Shown: positions 51,523 through 59,827 of the stretch, one piece after another
How positions within the stretch are numbered: position 1 is the first letter of the stretch
Layout of the letters: each line of letters starts with the position of its first letter
Source of the DNA: Thermohalobaculum sp039030715
Lineage (GTDB): Bacteria; Pseudomonadota; Alphaproteobacteria; Rhodobacterales; Rhodobacteraceae
Reading direction: 5' to 3'
Assembly (NCBI GenBank): GCA_039030715.1
Contig: JBCCDU010000004.1
Span: 1-64,000, forward strand
Length of the DNA stretch: 64,000 bases
The notes under the pieces: generated by a model
Database searches by the model: none
What the model was told of the DNA's origin: nothing
What the model saw: the letters and a program-made list of their open reading frames with translations, nothing else
Made by a program: the position numbers and the translations under genes

Positions 51523-52088
51523 ATCTGGCCGAGACCGCGCTGCTGGTTGTGGATGTTCAGATGGCCTTCGTCCTGCGTGACGCCAAAGGCGCGGCGCGCA
51601 CGACGCGCGGGGCGGAGGAGGCGATTGCCCACCTGATCAAGGCTTTTCGCGAGGCGGGTGGGCAGGTGATCCACATCCACCACGACTCGACCGACCCGGA
51701 CTCGGCCTTCAAGCTGGGTGCAGAGGGGGGCGAGGTTCAACCCTGCGCCGCGCCAGCACCGGGCGAGGCGATCTATGTCAAGCATGTCAATAGCGGCTTC
51801 ATCGGCACGACGTTGGAGGCGGATCTGCGCCGTGATGGGATCTCGCATCTGGTGATTTGCGGCGCGACGGCCAATCACTGTGTGGAGACGACAACTCGGA
51901 TGGCGGGTAATCTAGGTTTTGACGCCTATCTCGTCGCTGACGCGGTCTGGGCCTATGACGCGACGGGCCCGGATGGCCGCAGCCATGCGCCGGAAGATGT
52001 GCTTTCGCTCACGCTCTCCAATCTCCACGAAGAGTTCGCGACGGTGGTGTCGAGCGGGCAGGTTATGGGCCGCTTGGGCTTGGGCTGA
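51519..52088 (+). CDS. Isochorismatase-family cysteine hydrolase
   Basis: 189-residue alpha/beta hydrolase of the isochorismatase superfamily. The catalytic triad is visible as Asp in LLVVDVQMAF, Lys in YVKHVNSGF and Cys in ATANHCVETT. Members hydrolyse isochorismate, nicotinamide, carbamoylsarcosine or related small amides/ethers; nothing fixes the substrate here. ATG 51519 overlaps the previous stop. The polypeptide length is normal for single-domain members. Confidence 0.88.
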   Translation: MNLAETALLVVDVQMAFVLRDAKGAARTTRGAEEAIAHLIKAFREAGGQVIHIHHDSTDPDSAFKLGAEGGEVQPCAAPAPGEAIYVKHVNSGFIGTTLEADLRRDGISHLVICGATANHCVETTTRMAGNLGFDAYLVADAVWAYDATGPDGRSHAPEDVLSLTLSNLHEEFATVVSSGQVMGRLGLG

Positions 52089-52173
52089 CCGGCGGTTCAG
52101 GGGAGTGTGATTAGCGCTTCCCCCCGCGCCGCTTCGGCAATATGGTGCGCGCCGAAACGAACGGAGGCGGCGG

Positions 52174-52815
52174 GTGAGCGAGAGCGACAGTTTTATTCGC
52201 GAGGTGACCGAAGAGGTCGAGCGCGACCGGATGAACCGGCAGCTCAAGAAATGGGGGCCGTGGATTGCGGCCCTGATCTTGGCGATTGTCGGGGGCGTCG
52301 CGGCCTGGGATTGGCAAAAGGCACAGGATCGCGCGGCGGCGGAGGAGATCGGCCGCATTCTGCTGAGCGCGGATCTGATCGATCCCGAAGCGGCGACCGA
52401 GGCGCGGAGCGTACTGTCCGGCCCGCCTGCGATCCTGGCCGAATTGCGCCTGGCCGAGGCGCAGTTCGGGTCTGGAGATACCGAGGCGGCGATCGCGACC
52501 TATCTTGCGGTTTCGGAAAATCCGGAAGCATCCATCGCCTATCGCGATCTGGCGGCGCTGCGCGCGGCCCGGCTTCAGGCGGTGGCCGGCGATGCGGCGG
52601 AGGTGCTCGCAGCCATCGAACCCCTGACCGGGACCGACCGCCCGTATCGCCTGTTGGCGATGGAGTTGAAAGCCGGTCTGATGCTGAACCAGGGCGAGAC
52701 CGACGCGGCCCATGCCCTGATGCGCGAAATCCTGGACGATCCGACGCGTCCCGGCGGCCTGGACCTTCGGCTTCGCGAGTTGCTGCAGGCCAGCGGTGGC
52801 AGTGTATCCGAATGA
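52174..52815 (+). CDS. YfgM-like tetratricopeptide membrane protein
   Basis: 213-residue inner-membrane protein: a short cytoplasmic N-terminus, one helix (about residues 27-46, WIAALILAIVGGVAAWDW), and a periplasmic TPR-like helical domain with repeated Ala/Leu/Glu heptads. The pattern and its position directly before a BamB-like lipoprotein match YfgM, a periplasmic chaperone that associates with the Sec translocon. The start is GTG 52174 with GGAGG upstream. Confidence 0.82.
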   Translation: MSESDSFIREVTEEVERDRMNRQLKKWGPWIAALILAIVGGVAAWDWQKAQDRAAAEEIGRILLSADLIDPEAATEARSVLSGPPAILAELRLAEAQFGSGDTEAAIATYLAVSENPEASIAYRDLAALRAARLQAVAGDAAEVLAAIEPLTGTDRPYRLLAMELKAGLMLNQGETDAAHALMREILDDPTRPGGLDLRLRELLQASGGSVSE

Positions 52816-52831
52816 GCGAGTGGAGCAGGTG

Positions 52832-54148
52832 ATGGGCGGTTTCTTGACCGGGATGCGTGCGACTTCGCTGCTGGTGGCGGCATTGACATTGGCCGGTTGT
52901 GGCCTGTTTGACGAGGACGACCGGTTGGAGGGCGAGCGCATCAAGCTGCGCGAGCAGGACCGTGAAAGCGCCGCGCGTCAGACGATCCGCGCACCGCTTT
53001 CGGCCCCCGTTGCGCTATCTGAATGGACGCAGACCAATGGCCGGGCGGCCCATAACAGCGGCAATATCGCGGGCCCGGCCAACCCTCAGATCGTCTGGCG
53101 CGTCGATGCGGGGACCGGCAACAGCGACGAAAGCTGGATCACCTCACCTCCCATCGTGGCCGGCGGTGCGGTGCTTGTCCTGGATGCGGAGGCGCGGTTG
53201 AGCGCATTCGACGCAGCCTCCGGCGCAGACCGCTGGCGCACCGATCTGTCGCCCGAGGGCGAGGATGGCGACGAAGGTTTCGGCGGCGGTCTGGCAGCCG
53301 AAGGCAACGCCGTCTTCGCGACCACCGGGTTCGGTGAAGTGCTGGCTTTGAACATCACCGATGGCGAGATTATCTGGCGCAAGCGCTTTAACGCGCCGTT
53401 CCGCGCGCCGCCCAGCGTGGCCAACGGCGTGATCGTCGCGGTCACGCGCGACAATCAGAGCTTCGCGCTCAGCGCAAGCTCCGGCGACGTGCTTTGGCGG
53501 CATCAGGGCATCGCCTCCGATGCCGGGCTTTTGGGCGGGGCCAGTCCTGCAATGGCGGGGGGGCTCGTTGTGCTGCCCTATGCCTCTGGCGAGATGCTGG
53601 GTGTGGATATCGGATCGGGTCGCCCGATCTGGAGCGCGGTTCTGACCGGCGGACGGCGCGGCCTGGCGCGCGCCTCGATCACCGATCTGACCGGCGACCC
53701 GGTCATCGCCGGACCGTTCGTGCTTGCCGCCAATCAGAGCGGCCGGATGGTCGCGATCGAGGGGCGCAGCGGCAACCGCGTCTGGACCCGGGTCATCGGC
53801 GCGATCCGCCCGCTTTGGCCCGTTGGCGACACGCTGTTCCTGATGAGCGATCTGTCGGAGCTGACGCGGATCAGTCTGCGTGATGGCTCCACCCTCTGGC
53901 GCACGCCTCTGCCCGCTTTCGAGGACGAGGAGGATCAGGAGGATCCGATCACTTATTCCGGGCCGGTCGTCGTGTCGGGCAAGGTGCTGGTGACCGATAG
54001 CCTGGGCAATCTCTGGTCCTTCGACGGCGTTTCGGGTGAGGGTCAGGTGATCGCCGACATTCCCGGCGGGTCGCATACTGGCCCTGTGGCTGCGGGCAAC
54101 ACCATCTATGTTCTCGGTGACGACGGCGATCTGGTCGCGCTGCGCTGA
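52832..54148 (+). CDS. bamB: PQQ-repeat outer-membrane lipoprotein, BamB-like
   Basis: 438-residue lipoprotein with lipobox TLAGCG (Cys about residue 23) and a beta-propeller of PQQ-like repeats (for example VLDAEARLSAFDAASGADRWR, VLALNITDGEIIWRKRF, FALSASSGDVLWRHQG, MVAIEGRSGNRVWTR). This is the architecture of BamB, the scaffold of the outer-membrane beta-barrel assembly machine. GTGGAGCAGG precedes ATG 52832. Its 5' region overlaps the YfgM-like gene's end in another frame. In many relatives der follows immediately; here der is 5.7 kb further on. Confidence 0.86.
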   Translation: MGGFLTGMRATSLLVAALTLAGCGLFDEDDRLEGERIKLREQDRESAARQTIRAPLSAPVALSEWTQTNGRAAHNSGNIAGPANPQIVWRVDAGTGNSDESWITSPPIVAGGAVLVLDAEARLSAFDAASGADRWRTDLSPEGEDGDEGFGGGLAAEGNAVFATTGFGEVLALNITDGEIIWRKRFNAPFRAPPSVANGVIVAVTRDNQSFALSASSGDVLWRHQGIASDAGLLGGASPAMAGGLVVLPYASGEMLGVDIGSGRPIWSAVLTGGRRGLARASITDLTGDPVIAGPFVLAANQSGRMVAIEGRSGNRVWTRVIGAIRPLWPVGDTLFLMSDLSELTRISLRDGSTLWRTPLPAFEDEEDQEDPITYSGPVVVSGKVLVTDSLGNLWSFDGVSGEGQVIADIPGGSHTGPVAAGNTIYVLGDDGDLVALR

Positions 54149-54154
54149 CCCGTC

Positions 54155-54946
54155 TCAGCCGCGTTGTGCCATCCGGGCCAACCCCGACAGCGCAAACATC
54201 ATGCTGGCCGCAACCACGATGGTCGGGCCGCTGGGCGTGTCCCAGAGATAGGAAACCCGCAGGCCGACCAGAACCGCAACCATGCCTGCGATGCTGGCAA
54301 TCACGGCCATGGCTTCCGGCGTGCGGGCCAGGGCGCGTGCTGTGGCTGCGGGGATGATCAACATCGCCGTGATCAGCAGTGCCCCCACCACCTTCAACGC
54401 AACTGCCACCACAATCGCCAGGGCGAGGGTTAGGATCAGGCGCTCGCGCGCGGGATCGATGCCGTTGGCAAAGGCAAGCTCAGGGCTTAACGTCGCGGTC
54501 AGCAGACCCGACCAGCGCAGGCATAGAAGGGCCAACACCAGCCCGGCTCCCCCCCAGATCACCGCCAGATCGCGTGTGCCCACGGTAAGGATCTCGCCAA
54601 ACAGATAAGCCTCCAAGTCGATGCCGGGGCCTGAGGTCAGCGAGACCGCGACCAATCCCAGGGCCAAGGCCGCGTGAGCGGCAACCCCCAGAAGCGTGTC
54701 CATCGCAAAACTGCGCCCATCCAGGGCCGAGACGCTCAGCGCCATGACGATAGCAACGGTGAGCACGCCGACGAAAATCGAAATCGAAAAGCCAAGCGCC
54801 AGGGCTACGCCCAGAATAGCCGCATGAGCTGTCGCATCGCCGAAATACGCCATGCGCCGCCAGACCACAAAACAGCCGAGCGGACCCGCGGCCAGCGCCA
54901 CGCCAAAGCCCGCGAGAGCCGCGCGGATCAGAAAGTCCTCCGGCAT
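54155..54946 (-). CDS. znuB: Zinc ABC transporter permease ZnuB
   Basis: 263-residue inner-membrane permease of the zinc/manganese ABC-3 family with about eight helices. Characteristic segments are GCFVVWRRMAYFGDATAHAAILG, LLGVAAHAALALG, DLEAYLFGEILTV and ALLITAMLIIPAATARA. ATG 54946 shares one base with the ZnuC stop. Last gene of the zur-znuC-znuB operon; convergent with the BamB-like gene. Confidence 0.93.
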   Translation of the reverse strand: MPEDFLIRAALAGFGVALAAGPLGCFVVWRRMAYFGDATAHAAILGVALALGFSISIFVGVLTVAIVMALSVSALDGRSFAMDTLLGVAAHAALALGLVAVSLTSGPGIDLEAYLFGEILTVGTRDLAVIWGGAGLVLALLCLRWSGLLTATLSPELAFANGIDPARERLILTLALAIVVAVALKVVGALLITAMLIIPAATARALARTPEAMAVIASIAGMVAVLVGLRVSYLWDTPSGPTIVVAASMMFALSGLARMAQRG

Positions 54947-55677
54947 CACTCGGCCGCCTTGACGGTATGATCGTGGGCATGATCGTGATCGTGTTGGTAA
55001 AGCGCCAACGCCCCCTTGGTGCCGTAGCCGAAGAGCGCCCGGTATTCTGGCGTGGAGGAAACCACACTGGGCGTTCCCTGACAGCAAATATGGCCATTCA
55101 GGCAGATCACCCGATCGGACGCGCTCATCACCACGTGCAGGTCGTGGCTGACCATCATCACAGCGCAGTCGAGATCGGCGCGAACCGCCTCTATCAGAGC
55201 ATAGAAGGCAGCGGCGCCCGGCTGATCCAACCCTTGCGTCGGCTCGTCCAGCAGCAGCAGATCGGGGCGGGTCAGGAGGGCTCGGGCGAGCAGCACCCGC
55301 TGAAACTGACCGCCAGAGAGGGCGTGCATCTGCCGGCCCTGCAATCCTGGCACGCCAACCTCCGCAAGGATGGCCGCGATCTCGGCCGACGTGTGACGCT
55401 TGGGAAGGCAAAGGAACCGGTTGACCGTGAGCGGCATGGTGGCATCGACATAAAGGCGTTGCGGGACATAGCCGATCCTGAGCCCCGGCAATTGCTTGAC
55501 CGATCCATGGCTGGGACGCTGAGCGCCGATCATTGCGCGCAACAGGGTGGATTTACCCGAGCCGTTGGGGCCGACGATCGTCACGATCTCTCCCCGCTCG
55601 ATCGCCATATCCACGCTGTGAAAGACACGGTTCTCGCCAAGGGTCACCGCCAGATCGGTGGTTTCGATCAGGGTCAC
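54946..55677 (-). CDS. znuC: Zinc ABC transporter ATPase ZnuC
   Basis: 243-residue ATPase that powers zinc import. Walker A IVGPNGSGKSTLLRAM, Q-loop RIGYVPQRLYVD, signature LSGGQFQRVLLARAL, Walker B LLLLDEPTQGLD and the switch MVSHD are intact. The C-terminus ends in HDHDHAHDH, a histidine-rich zinc-buffering tail often seen in ZnuC. The start is GTG 55677, which overlaps the zur stop (GTGA); the in-frame upstream extension is not coding. Confidence 0.94.
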   Translation of the reverse strand: MTLIETTDLAVTLGENRVFHSVDMAIERGEIVTIVGPNGSGKSTLLRAMIGAQRPSHGSVKQLPGLRIGYVPQRLYVDATMPLTVNRFLCLPKRHTSAEIAAILAEVGVPGLQGRQMHALSGGQFQRVLLARALLTRPDLLLLDEPTQGLDQPGAAAFYALIEAVRADLDCAVMMVSHDLHVVMSASDRVICLNGHICCQGTPSVVSSTPEYRALFGYGTKGALALYQHDHDHAHDHTVKAAE

Positions 55678-56168
55678 GGGCGGGCGTCCTGTTGGCAGGC
55701 GGGGCAGAGCCCTTCGACCTCGACCATCACGCGTTCTACCGCGAACCCGATCTCGCGCGCGGCTTCGCCGATCGCACCATCGCCCGGGACAGCGTGGTTT
55801 TCGGCCACCGCCCGGCAACTCCGGCAGATCATGAAAACCGGGTCATGGCCCTCGCCCGGATGCATACAGGCGACGAACGCATTCAGGCGCTCGATCTTGT
55901 GGACGAACCCATGACCAACCAGGAAATCGAGCGCGCGATAGGCGACCGGAGGCTGCGAGCCCAGACCGTCCTCATCCAGACGCCGGAGGATGTCATAGGC
56001 ACCCAGCGCCGCATGGCTTTCCAACAGTAGTTCCAGCACCCGGCGGCGAACCGGCGTGACGTTCAGACTCTCACCTGCGCTGATCTCCTCGACCTGGGCG
56101 AGGACCCGGGCAACGCAGTCGGCATGATCATGGGCCTGCATCGCCAGGCCGGGATGGGTCTTGGTCAT
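55674..56168 (-). CDS. zur: Zinc uptake regulator Zur (Fur family)
   Basis: 164-residue metalloregulator that represses zinc uptake genes when zinc is plentiful. The winged-helix domain includes VRRRVLELLLESHAALGAYDILRR, the hinge/metal region PVAYRALDFLVGHGFVHKIE, HPGEGHDPVFMICRSC and the C-terminal CPAC, giving two C-x-x-C zinc sites. ATG 56168 is chosen; an in-frame ATG at 56204 falls inside the Zur box. It is the first gene of zur-znuC-znuB and faces znuA across the operator. Confidence 0.93.
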   Translation of the reverse strand: MTKTHPGLAMQAHDHADCVARVLAQVEEISAGESLNVTPVRRRVLELLLESHAALGAYDILRRLDEDGLGSQPPVAYRALDFLVGHGFVHKIERLNAFVACMHPGEGHDPVFMICRSCRAVAENHAVPGDGAIGEAAREIGFAVERVMVEVEGLCPACQQDARP

Positions 56169-56187
56169 TGGGGGGCTTTCGGTTGCA

Positions 56188-56204
56188 ATGTTATATTCTA
56201 ACAT
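56188..56204. promoter_or_regulatory. Zur box between zur and znuA
   Basis: Palindrome ATGTTA-tattc-TAACAT, matching the alphaproteobacterial Zur operator (AATGTTATA..ATAACATT class). It lies between the divergent zur-znuC-znuB and znuA genes, 20 bases from the zur start and 42 from the znuA start, so one bound dimer can repress both transcripts. Confidence 0.85.
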
Positions 56205-56245
56205 GTATCTGCAACGCCGCGCAACGAATCCGCGAGGGGGGCCAC

Positions 56246-57163
56246 GTGAAGTTCACCGCATTGGCAGCACTTATCCTGACACTTGTTGGCGTCACGGCAC
56301 GGGCCGAAGTGCCCCGTGTGGTCGCAGATATCGCGCCGGTTCACTCGCTGGTGGCGCGGGTGATGAAGGGTGCGGGCGCCCCCGATCTGTTGATGCCTGC
56401 TGGAACGTCGCCACATGATCATGCTCTCAAGCCCTCGACCGCGTTGGCGCTTGCGCAGGCGGATCTGATATTTTGGATTGGTCCCGAACTGACGCCCTGG
56501 TTGAAGCGCGCGGTCAGCAGCCTGGGGTCCGAGGCCCGGAGTGTCGCTTTCTTGTCCAACGGCCAGATAGAGACCCTGGCGCGGCGGGAAGATGCGGCGT
56601 TCAAGACGGATGGGCATGATCACGACCACGATCATAGCCACGATCATGGTGCACCGGATCCGCATCTGTGGCTCGACCCCCGCAATGGCAGCGAGATGTT
56701 GGGCATCATCGCAGCCGCTTTGTCCGAAGCGGATCCGGTGAATGCCGCGCTCTATGCCTCCAACGCGGCGGATGCGATGGGTGAGTTGCAAAGCCTGGAG
56801 GGAGAAATCTCCGAGATGCTCTCGCCGCTGCAGGACCGCGGATTTCTGGTTTTTCACGATGCCTATCACTACTTCGAGGATCGTTTCGCGCTGAAGGCAG
56901 CAGGGGCTGTCGCGCCCAGCGATGGGGCCCAGCCCGGGCCCGCGCGCGTTGCCTCCTTGCGTAAGATGGTGCGCGAGGGCGGTGTGGTCTGCGTCTTCTC
57001 CGAACCACAGCTCGATGCCAGGGCGTTGCGTCTGGTTGCAGCAGATGCGGGCCTGAAGGCTGGTGTGCTCGATCCCCTGGGGATTGGCGTGACACCGGGG
57101 CCTGCGCTCTACCCGCAGGTATTGCGGGGCTTGGCGGTGGCGATGCGGGACTGCCTTGGCTAA
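56246..57163 (+). CDS. znuA: Zinc ABC transporter substrate-binding protein ZnuA
   Basis: 305-residue periplasmic zinc-binding protein. A Sec signal peptide covers about residues 1-20 (VGVTARAEV cut). Zinc ligands are expected in IAPVHSLVARVM, DPHLWLDP and FHDAYHYFEDRF. The His/Asp-rich loop (GHDHDHDHSHDHG, about residues 125-138) is typical of ZnuA and scavenges zinc. GTG 56246 is preceded by GAGGGGG; the in-frame ATG at 56168 belongs to the operator region. Controlled from the Zur box 42 bases upstream. Confidence 0.94.
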   Translation: MKFTALAALILTLVGVTARAEVPRVVADIAPVHSLVARVMKGAGAPDLLMPAGTSPHDHALKPSTALALAQADLIFWIGPELTPWLKRAVSSLGSEARSVAFLSNGQIETLARREDAAFKTDGHDHDHDHSHDHGAPDPHLWLDPRNGSEMLGIIAAALSEADPVNAALYASNAADAMGELQSLEGEISEMLSPLQDRGFLVFHDAYHYFEDRFALKAAGAVAPSDGAQPGPARVASLRKMVREGGVVCVFSEPQLDARALRLVAADAGLKAGVLDPLGIGVTPGPALYPQVLRGLAVAMRDCLG

Positions 57164-57275
57164 ACATTATAAATCGTGATGTTTGTGGCATTATATATTC
57201 ATTTTTGTTCTGAGTGAAGGATCGCTATCTGTCTTCTGCCGGTCGCATGACCGTGCCCTACAGGAGGACAACGCG

Positions 57276-57518
57276 ATGACGCTTCACGCCAGACTGTCTG
57301 ACTTTGAACTGCGCGAACGCCAGGTTCCGCGCGATGCTTCGCCAGCGCTTTACGTGATCGTGGCCGCGATCCTTGCGCTGGCCCTTGCCGGGCCCATGGT
57401 GGTCATGCCGGATCACAGCTCTACCGCTGTCGACACGGCGCTCGACACTGCCGAAACGGAGCAGCGCGTGATCGAGGACTGGCGCGGAAACAGCGCCAGC
57501 TTCCACCTGGCGCCCTGA
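57276..57518 (+). CDS. Small single-pass membrane protein
   Basis: 80-residue protein with one membrane helix (about residues 25-45, LYVIVAAILALALAGPMVVM), a charged N-terminal part (LSDFELRERQVPRD) and an acidic/polar C-terminal part. AGGAGG sits 8 bases before ATG 57276. The 112 bases upstream are markedly AT-rich and probably hold its promoter. No family is recognised. It is followed by a strong terminator hairpin, so it forms its own transcription unit between znuA and the symporter. Confidence 0.7.
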   Translation: MTLHARLSDFELRERQVPRDASPALYVIVAAILALALAGPMVVMPDHSSTAVDTALDTAETEQRVIEDWRGNSASFHLAP

Positions 57519-57523
57519 AAAAT

Positions 57524-57553
57524 GGGCGGCGATGACTCACATCATCGCCGCCC
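57524..57553. terminator. Bidirectional terminator
   Basis: Perfect 12-bp stem GGGCGGCGATGA-ctcaca-TCATCGCCGCCC, with AAAA on the left and GCTGTTT on the right, between the small membrane protein gene and the convergent symporter gene. Confidence 0.8.
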
Positions 57554-57569
57554 GCTGTTTCAGCCGTGC

Positions 57570-59147
57570 CTAGTGGGCGTAGCGTTTGATCTCTCCGCTT
57601 TTCAGCCGATCGAGATAGCTGTTCAACTCGGCCTTCACGATCGGCATCAGGAAGTAGAGGCCGATGATATTGACCACCGCCATGGCGAAGATAGCCGCAT
57701 CCGAGAAGTCGATGACCGGACCGAGGTTCATCGCGGCCCCGATGACGACGAAGATGCAGAACAGGATCTTGAAGATCAGCTCGGTCACCTTGCCTTCGCC
57801 GAACAGATAGGTCCACGCCTTCAGGCCGTAATACGACCACGAGATCATGGTCGAGAAGGCGAACAACACGACCGCAATCGCCAGGATGAACGGGAACCAG
57901 CTGAAGCTGCTCTCGAACGCGGCGGAAGTTAGTTCGACCCCGCCAACGCCGCCCGCGGTGGCAATCCGGCCAGCCTCGGCATCCCAGAGATAGCGCCCCG
58001 TCTCAGGGTCGGTGTTCAGCACACCGGTGATCACGATCACCAGGGCCGTCATGGTGCAGATCACCACAGTGTCGATGAACGGCTCCAACAGCGAAACGAA
58101 GCCCTCGGTAATCGGCTCCTTGGTACGCACGGCCGAGTGGGCAATGGCAGCCGAGCCGACACCTGCCTCGTTCGAGAACGCGGCCCGTTTGAAGCCCTGG
58201 ATCAGCGCACCGACCAGACCGCCCGCGACACCGACATCGGTGAAGGCCCCGGCGAAGATCTGCCCGAAGGCCCAGCCAATTTTATCCGCGTTCATGATCA
58301 GAATGACGACGGCAGCGCCGACATAGATCAGCGCCATGAAGGGCACGACCTTTTCTGTCACCTTGGCGATGGACTTGATCCCACCGACGATCACGATGAA
58401 GACGATGGTCGCGATGACCACGCCAGTGATCCAGCCATTGCCGCTGAGGAAGCTGGACTCGCCCCCGGTGATATTCACCAGCTGCGCATGGGCCTGGTTC
58501 GCCTGGAACATGTTGCCGCCCCCCCAGGATCCCAGGATGCAGAAAATCGCGAACAGCACGGCCAGCACCCGGCCGATGGCGCCGCGCCCTTGCTCTCCCA
58601 TCCCCTTGGTGAGGTAGTACATCGGCCCGCCGGAGACGCTGCCATCCGCATATTCATTGCGGTATTTCACGCCCAACGTGCATTCGGTGAATTTCGAGGC
58701 CATGCCCATCAGCCCGGCCAGGATCATCCAGAAGGTTGCCCCCGGTCCCCCGATGGAGACCGCGACCGCAACACCCGCGATATTGCCGAGGCCCACGGTG
58801 CCCGAGAGCGCCGTCGCCAGCGCCTGAAAGTGGCTGACCTCCCCCGCATCGTTGGGATCGGAGTAATCCCCTTTCACCAGCGCGATAGAATGGGCGAATG
58901 CCCGGAACTGGATGAAACCGAAATAGATCGTGAAGACCGTGGCACCCACCACCAGCCACATTACGATCCAGGGAAAGGTGGTGCCCGGGAAGGGCGCAAA
59001 GATGAAGCTGACAAACGGGCCCGTAACGGCGCCGACCGTCGCGTTGATCTGTTCGTCGATCGACGGTGCCCCATTCTGCGCCGCGGCGAAGCGCGGCAGG
59101 AGGAGCGAGAGGAGCGCCAGCACCGGCGCAATCATGCGATATGACAT
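57570..59147 (-). CDS. Alanine/glycine:cation symporter (AGCS family)
   Basis: 525-residue sodium-coupled amino-acid importer of the AGCS (DagA) family. It has a cleaved-looking N-terminus (LLPRFAAAQ) and about 11 helices, with the family signatures ALSGTVGLGNIAGVAVAV, SGGPMYYLTKGMG and FSNEAGVGSAAIAHSA. Family members carry L- or D-alanine and glycine. ATG 59147 has GGAG at good spacing; the upstream in-frame extension crosses the UspA gene's end and is rejected. It is followed by a shared terminator. Confidence 0.93.
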   Translation of the reverse strand: MSYRMIAPVLALLSLLLPRFAAAQNGAPSIDEQINATVGAVTGPFVSFIFAPFPGTTFPWIVMWLVVGATVFTIYFGFIQFRAFAHSIALVKGDYSDPNDAGEVSHFQALATALSGTVGLGNIAGVAVAVSIGGPGATFWMILAGLMGMASKFTECTLGVKYRNEYADGSVSGGPMYYLTKGMGEQGRGAIGRVLAVLFAIFCILGSWGGGNMFQANQAHAQLVNITGGESSFLSGNGWITGVVIATIVFIVIVGGIKSIAKVTEKVVPFMALIYVGAAVVILIMNADKIGWAFGQIFAGAFTDVGVAGGLVGALIQGFKRAAFSNEAGVGSAAIAHSAVRTKEPITEGFVSLLEPFIDTVVICTMTALVIVITGVLNTDPETGRYLWDAEAGRIATAGGVGGVELTSAAFESSFSWFPFILAIAVVLFAFSTMISWSYYGLKAWTYLFGEGKVTELIFKILFCIFVVIGAAMNLGPVIDFSDAAIFAMAVVNIIGLYFLMPIVKAELNSYLDRLKSGEIKRYAH

Positions 59148-59169
59148 AGGTGTTCTCCGATTTCTGACG

Positions 59170-59598
59170 TTATGGGACGATGACGGTGGCAACCGGCGCG
59201 GCCTGTGCCAGCCCGATGGGCACGCTGCCGAAGACGCGGTCGGCCAGGGAATTGCCGCTGCGCCCGACAAAGATCATGTCCGCCTCCTTGTCCTTGGCGG
59301 TGCCGATGATCAGGTCGACCACATTGCCGTAGCGGATGTCCGAGCTCACCTCGACCCCCGTGCCGTTCAGCGACTTCAGAATTGGGGCCATTACGATATC
59401 ATTCGCGCGGGCCAGCTCTTCGGTGCGCCTTTTATGGCGCTCGGCCAACTCCTCGGGGGTGAGGAAGGAATAGGGTGACCACTCGAGCACATGCAACACA
59501 TGAAGGCTCGCACCCATCGTCTTGGCATGGTCAGCCGCATAGCTGACGACACCGCCGTCTTCGCCATCATAGGCGACAAGGAAAAGCTGTCCTGGCAT
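59170..59598 (-). CDS. Universal stress protein, UspA family
   Basis: 142-residue single Usp domain protein. The N-terminal strand FLVAYDGEDGGVVSYAADHA, the central GNVVDLIIGTAKDKEADMIFVG and the ATP-type motif GRSGNSLADRVFGSVPIGLAQ (G-x2-G-x9-G-S/T) are visible, so nucleotide binding is likely. It lies 22 bases upstream of the symporter gene on the same strand and may modulate it; USP-transporter pairs are common. ATG 59598 has GAGGAC upstream. Confidence 0.88.
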   Translation of the reverse strand: MPGQLFLVAYDGEDGGVVSYAADHAKTMGASLHVLHVLEWSPYSFLTPEELAERHKRRTEELARANDIVMAPILKSLNGTGVEVSSDIRYGNVVDLIIGTAKDKEADMIFVGRSGNSLADRVFGSVPIGLAQAAPVATVIVP

Positions 59599-59827
59599 CG
59601 GTCGGAGTCCTCTTTTGCTTTTGTTGATCCGCCTCGCTGGCTCCCCTATGTCCCACGAGAGGACACTTTTTTGCGGAGCGCAAGGGGGCATTCACAAGTT
59701 TGGCGTGTGGTTTTCGGTGCTGACGGTAGAAAATTGAGACCGATTTCGAGGTGTTGCGCGTGATTGGGATGCCGATACCAACGCGCTTTGCTTGCGTTCC
59801 GAGGCTGCGCCGCGCATAAGGCGGCGG

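Noticed and set aside
57162..57184. Possible second Zur box (AAACAT ... ATGTTT) after znuA
   Set aside because: The half-sites are in the reverse orientation to the real Zur box and the spacing is 11 bases rather than 5.
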